Below, piece after piece: positions 32,952 through 35,173 of a DNA stretch of 35,173 nt. The position numbers and the translations under genes were made by a program. A model generated the notes under the pieces. It made no database searches, was not told where the DNA came from, and was given only the letters and a program-made list of their open reading frames with translations. How positions within the stretch are numbered: position 1 is the stretch's first letter; each line of letters opens with the position of its first letter. The DNA comes from Bacillota bacterium (lineage in GTDB: Bacteria > Bacillota > Limnochordia > Darwinibacteriales > Darwinibacteriaceae), in assembly GCA_012518645.1 (NCBI GenBank), contig JAAYRS010000148.1, positions 1 to 35,173 on the forward strand, in the 5' to 3' direction.

Positions 32952-33422
32952 TTATTCGGAATCTTTAGAACCGTAGGCTTGGGCAGCCCGCCTAAAACGG
33001 GAACGGTCTTTTTTAAGGGCTTGCATCCGGTTTAGGTATTCCTTTAAAAGAGCCTCGTTTTCTTTTTCCTGCGCCTCCAGCTCTTCCAGGAGGGGGACCA
33101 ATTTGGAAATTACCGCCTCCAGCGACTCTAGATCTTCCTTATAATCGGCGGGTGCGGCCTGCTTTAACTGCAAAAGGGAAAACTCTTCAATTTGAAAATG
33201 AGCAAGTAGGGACCCCTGCAATTCCGCTGCTTTTGTTTCCATCCCGGCAGTGGCGGCAATCTGGGATTGCCTTTCCTGGAGACCCTTTAAGAGTTGGTCT
33301 AGCCGGCCTTCTTTAATAAGGGCCCTTTCTTGAGATCCCTTTTCTTTGATCTTTTCATAAAGCTGGAGCTGTTCGCAGTAAATAGAAGTCAAATCCCCAA
33401 TCTTGGCTTTGATCTTCTTCAT
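32952..33422 (-). CDS. FliT/FlgN-like flagellar chaperone (putative)
   Basis: 156 residues from the ATG at 33422 (MKKIKAKIGDLTSIYCEQLQLYEKI). I prefer this to the track's TTG at 33449 because the ATG overlaps, as ATGA, the TGA that ends the fliS reading frame. The protein is almost wholly helical and charged, with long coiled segments (LEELEAQEKENEALLKEYLNRMQALKKDRSRFRRAAQAYG). Size, helicity and the conserved aromatic/Gly near the C-terminus fit the FliT or FlgN export chaperones that bind FliD or FlgK/FlgL. Position after fliS favours the FliT slot; sequence alone does not decide. Confidence 0.6.
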   Translation of the reverse strand: MKKIKAKIGDLTSIYCEQLQLYEKIKEKGSQERALIKEGRLDQLLKGLQERQSQIAATAGMETKAAELQGSLLAHFQIEEFSLLQLKQAAPADYKEDLESLEAVISKLVPLLEELEAQEKENEALLKEYLNRMQALKKDRSRFRRAAQAYGSKDSE

Positions 33423-33484
33423 TTCGTCAAGAGCACCACCTGTTCCCAAGTGCCCCTTAATTCCTCCAACATTTTCAGGGCTTC
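33419..33484 (-). pseudogene. fliS: C-terminal fliS segment downstream of an in-frame TAA
   Basis: Continuing the fliS frame past the TAA at 33485-33487 reads EALKMLEELRGTWEQVVLLTK then TGA. This is the usual FliS C-terminal helix (pattern E-x-L-R-x-T-W). The TGA overlaps the next gene's ATG as ATGA. This stretch is therefore the displaced C-terminus of fliS, either a nonsense mutation, a sequencing error or a recoded stop. Confidence 0.8.
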
Positions 33485-33790
33485 TTAGACCTTATGCGGA
33501 TCTTTCTCTATATTCGCTTGTACTAAAAGATCGTTGATATAAGTGTAAAGCTGTTGCAAATTATGGGCAATTTCACCTAAATCCAGATTCAAAGAAGAAA
33601 TTAATTCATTGACAATATCTTGAGTGCGCATTAACTTAAAATGAGCCTGCTCAGTTTCCCCTTGGCCCAGATGCTCCAGGGCCTGTTGAGCAAAACGAAT
33701 GGCCCCGTCAAACAACATTATTAACAGCTCCCCCTGGGAAGCAGTGCTAATCTGCGTTTGTCTATAAACTTGATAAGCATTGACACTCAT
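33485..33790 (-). CDS. fliS: FliS flagellin export chaperone, truncated by an in-frame TAA
   Basis: 101 residues before the stop, where FliS normally has about 120-130. The conserved opening NAYQVYRQTQISTASQGELLIMLFDGAIRFAQQALEHL, RTQDIVNELISSLNLDLGEIAHNLQQLYTYINDLLVQANIEKDP is clear. The reading then stops at TAA, but the same frame continues with the missing helix for 21 codons. FliS is a cytosolic four/five-helix chaperone that caps the C-terminus of flagellin before export. It lies 16 bases after flaG, under the same sigma-28-like promoter. Loss of the last helix might still leave a partial fold, but function is doubtful unless the stop is read through or is an assembly error. Confidence 0.88.
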   Translation of the reverse strand: MSVNAYQVYRQTQISTASQGELLIMLFDGAIRFAQQALEHLGQGETEQAHFKLMRTQDIVNELISSLNLDLGEIAHNLQQLYTYINDLLVQANIEKDPHKV

Positions 33791-33806
33791 TTAATACCCT
33801 TCCCCC

Positions 33807-34184
33807 TTAAGCCCATTCATCAAGGAGTAAACCAATCATGTCGCGGATGCGGGCAACCGTATCCAGCAGTTCTTCCGGCGGAATCTCCTTGATTACTTCT
33901 CCAGTGGCTAAATCAATTACCTTTACCATAACCCGGTTGGTTTCTTCGTGGATTGTAAATTCCAGCCCGCGGTTAATAAACTCCAAAGCCGAGTTAAGAC
34001 TATCCACGCCCTCTTCAATTTCTTCCAGCAATATTTTCGATTCTTGTTTGGTGTTTTCCCGCGATTCTTCCGACTTTACAACTCTGGGTTTTTCAATCTC
34101 GTTGGGAATAGATTCCGCTGCGGACAAATCTTTTCCTACTACGGGCCTTATTGTGGCGGTACTGTTTTGCACTCGCAAACCCAT
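33807..34184 (-). CDS. flaG: FlaG family flagellar protein
   Basis: 125 residues. The N-terminal half is polar and disordered. The C-terminal half has the FlaG core: LNSALEFINRGLEFTIHEETNRVMVKVIDLATGEVIKEIPPEELLDTVARIRDMIGLLLDE. FlaG influences filament length in several bacteria, and its exact mechanism is not settled. It is the first gene of flaG-fliS-(fliT-like). In Bacillus and relatives fliD lies between flaG and fliS; here it is absent. Confidence 0.93.
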   Translation of the reverse strand: MGLRVQNSTATIRPVVGKDLSAAESIPNEIEKPRVVKSEESRENTKQESKILLEEIEEGVDSLNSALEFINRGLEFTIHEETNRVMVKVIDLATGEVIKEIPPEELLDTVARIRDMIGLLLDEWA

Positions 34185-34218
34185 CAGATCACCCCGCTTT
34201 GTTTAATTTCTATTTTAA

Positions 34219-34246
34219 TTATCGTAAAGATAAACCCAAAACTTTA
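34219..34246 (-). promoter_or_regulatory. Sigma-28 (SigD/FliA)-type promoter of flaG-fliS
   Basis: Minus-strand TAAAGTTT at 34239-34246 and TACGATAA at 34219-34226, with TAAA-N16-TACGATAA spacing. This matches the flagellar sigma consensus TAAA-N15-GCCGATAT/A in all but the first two bases of the -10 and by one base of spacing. It lies 35 bases before the flaG start, in the gap after csrA. Confidence 0.7.
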
Positions 34247-34259
34247 ATTCCCTGCGGCA

Positions 34260-34496
34260 TTAGGCTTGCGAATCCTTAATTATCCGTTCTAAAGCCCCTA
34301 AATCAATTTCTTTTTCCAAAACAGCCCGTTGGTTCTCTGCTTGGATCTCTTGATATATTTCTTGGCGGTGAACCATTATTTCCCGGGGAGCATCGATCCC
34401 TAATTTGACCTGATCTCCCCTTACATCCACTACCACCACACGAATCTGATCGCCAATCATAATGCTTTGGTCTACTTTGCGTGTTAACACCAGCAT
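34260..34496 (-). CDS. csrA: CsrA, carbon storage/flagellin translational regulator
   Basis: 78 residues from the ATG at 34496 (GGAGG eight bases upstream); the longer track start is rejected. [51 protein letters not shown] is a full CsrA dimer core, with the RNA-binding Leu4-Arg6 strand and the Arg near 44. In Firmicutes CsrA blocks hag translation by binding GGA hairpins and is titrated by FliW, the gene immediately upstream. Two GGA-rich porin leaders in this window are possible further targets (inference). Confidence 0.97.
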   Translation of the reverse strand: MLVLTRKVDQSIMIGDQIRVVVVDVRGDQVKLGIDAPREIMVHRQEIYQEIQAENQRAVLEKEIDLGALERIIKDSQA

Positions 34497-34541
34497 AGCC
34501 AGTCCCTCCTTGGACCTTATTCTTCCCAAGCGAGCCCATAA

Positions 34542-35042
34542 TTAGACTGATTCGGAAATTTCTCTGGAAACTGCTTCTTCTTGCTTAAGGAGTTTCTTCC
34601 CCTCCACAAACGCGTTTTTGTGCATTTCGGCCAAAACATTATGTTTGGTACGGTAAAAACCCTCGCCATTGATAATCTGGGCCCCTAAATTTTCTTTAAT
34701 ATTGATCACCAGCGGGGCTTGTAAGTTTACTGTCATTTCCGCCGGATCGTCAGGGACGGTAACAATCCCGTAAACCCGGCCGTCGCCCGGCGCTGCCAAC
34801 TGCAGCAGTTCAATTTCCTTCTGATCCAGCTTCACAGAATACTCAGTGCAGACAAGCTCGGGAATCATGATCACAAAGGTTAAAGCGGGTTCATCCACTG
34901 ATTGTAAGAAACTAAAGAAACCTTCTTCGCGCTCGACAATGATATAGCGGTGATATTTGGAAAAGCCCAATAAACCAAGGGGAAATTCGATAATGTTTTC
35001 CTCTTTTACTTCCAAGGTACCCAGCTTAGTTTCTAATTTCAC
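34542..35042 (-). CDS. fliW: FliW, CsrA-antagonist flagellar assembly factor
   Basis: 166 residues from the GTG at 35042 (GAGGGG eight bases upstream), giving MKLETKLGTLEV like other FliW starts; the track GTG three codons earlier sits too close to the site. Conserved blocks are IIEFPLGLLGFSKYHRYIIVE, FFSFLQSVDEPALTFVIM, VYGIVTVPDDPAEMTVNLQAPLVIN and RTKHNVLAE. FliW binds flagellin or CsrA alternately, so flagellin build-up frees CsrA to stop translation. It is followed by csrA 45 bases later; hag is not in the window. Confidence 0.96.
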   Translation of the reverse strand: MKLETKLGTLEVKEENIIEFPLGLLGFSKYHRYIIVEREEGFFSFLQSVDEPALTFVIMIPELVCTEYSVKLDQKEIELLQLAAPGDGRVYGIVTVPDDPAEMTVNLQAPLVINIKENLGAQIINGEGFYRTKHNVLAEMHKNAFVEGKKLLKQEEAVSREISESV

Positions 35043-35082
35043 CCTATCCACCCCTCGTATATTAAGATTTAGGGAGTTGGTT

Positions 35083-35172
35083 TTAGGTTCTTTCTCCCTG
35101 CCGAACCTTGAAAATTAAATCAGGAAATTTGGACTTGGATCCTGACGCATATCCCTGGATAATAGAATCATG
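35083..35172 (-). CDS. Possible 3' end of an unidentified upstream gene (partial)
   Basis: A minus-strand frame is open from the window edge to a TAA at 35083 (29 codons, reading HDSIIQGYASGSK...VRQGERT), 40 bases before fliW. In related operons a flagellar gene (flgL or a YviE-like gene) precedes fliW, but this tail matches neither in a way I can recognise. It may be non-coding. Confidence 0.25.
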   Translation of the reverse strand, partial: HDSIIQGYASGSKSKFPDLIFKVRQGERT

Positions 35173-35173
35173 G

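Noticed and set aside
1-35173. CRISPR arrays, tRNA/rRNA genes, insertion sequences, prophage or integrase genes
   Set aside because: No direct-repeat arrays, cloverleaf genes, transposases or terminal repeats were seen. The window reads as stable core chromosome.

Overview
The window reads as chromosomal core sequence from a Firmicute (Bacillota) that appears to have an outer membrane. The Firmicute signals are the NdoA/NdoAI toxin-antitoxin pair, a secA-prfB operon with a programmed frameshift, long-form HPF, FliW-CsrA, YitT, CsaB, a MinJ-like PDZ protein and strong GGAGG ribosome sites, often with GTG or TTG starts. Four genes encode signal-peptide proteins built of alternating amphipathic strands and ending in phenylalanine, the signature of outer-membrane beta-barrels. 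Together these fit a diderm Firmicute; Limnochordia or Halanaerobiales-like lineages are the natural candidates, but no 16S or marker search was possible. Almost all genes lie on the minus strand; the exceptions are an XRE regulator (about 3.6-4.3 kb) and one small barrel (10.8-11.5 kb).

Layout, left to right (minus-strand transcription runs right to left). 0-2.8 kb: tsaB (cut by the window edge), tsaE, an amidohydrolase and a class-I glutamine-amidotransferase-like hydrolase. 2.8-4.3 kb: NdoA toxin and NdoAI antitoxin, divergent from an XRE-TPR regulator. 4.4-11.5 kb: two large paralogous porin-like barrels, an orphan MsmX/UgpC-type sugar ABC ATPase, a Cof-type HAD phosphatase and two small divergent barrels. 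11.5-22.1 kb: uvrB-uvrA-uvrC in overlapping order, preceded by ctpA (S41 protease), a membrane PDZ protein and a YibQ-type divergent polysaccharide deacetylase. 22.2-27.1 kb: an overlapping envelope operon (DUF2993 - DUF5693 - csaB - tagA/wecG - yitT). 27.1-32.5 kb: hpf, a nucleotidyltransferase-like orphan, secA and prfB. 32.6-35.2 kb: cold-shock protein and a flagellar block (fliW, csrA, flaG, fliS, fliT/flgN-like).

How it fits together. The window is dominated by envelope biogenesis: secretion (SecA), wall-polymer synthesis and pyruvylation (TagA, CsaB), wall/septum proteins (CtpA, PDZ protein, YibQ) and outer-membrane barrels. A second theme is post-transcriptional control: FliW-CsrA, HPF, CspA, the NdoA RNase and the RF2 autoregulatory frameshift.

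Most interesting signals: (1) a shared 5' leader element (GGAGGTG, then 66-70 nt later GGAAACATGGARACT in a hairpin loop) before the two large porin genes, containing GGA motifs of the CsrA type and short leader ORFs; (2) an in-frame TAA in fliS with the normal C-terminal helix intact after it and a preserved ATGA junction to the next gene; (3) a sigma-28-like promoter before flaG-fliS with fliD absent from its usual position; (4) the RF2 frameshift, which the ORF track splits.
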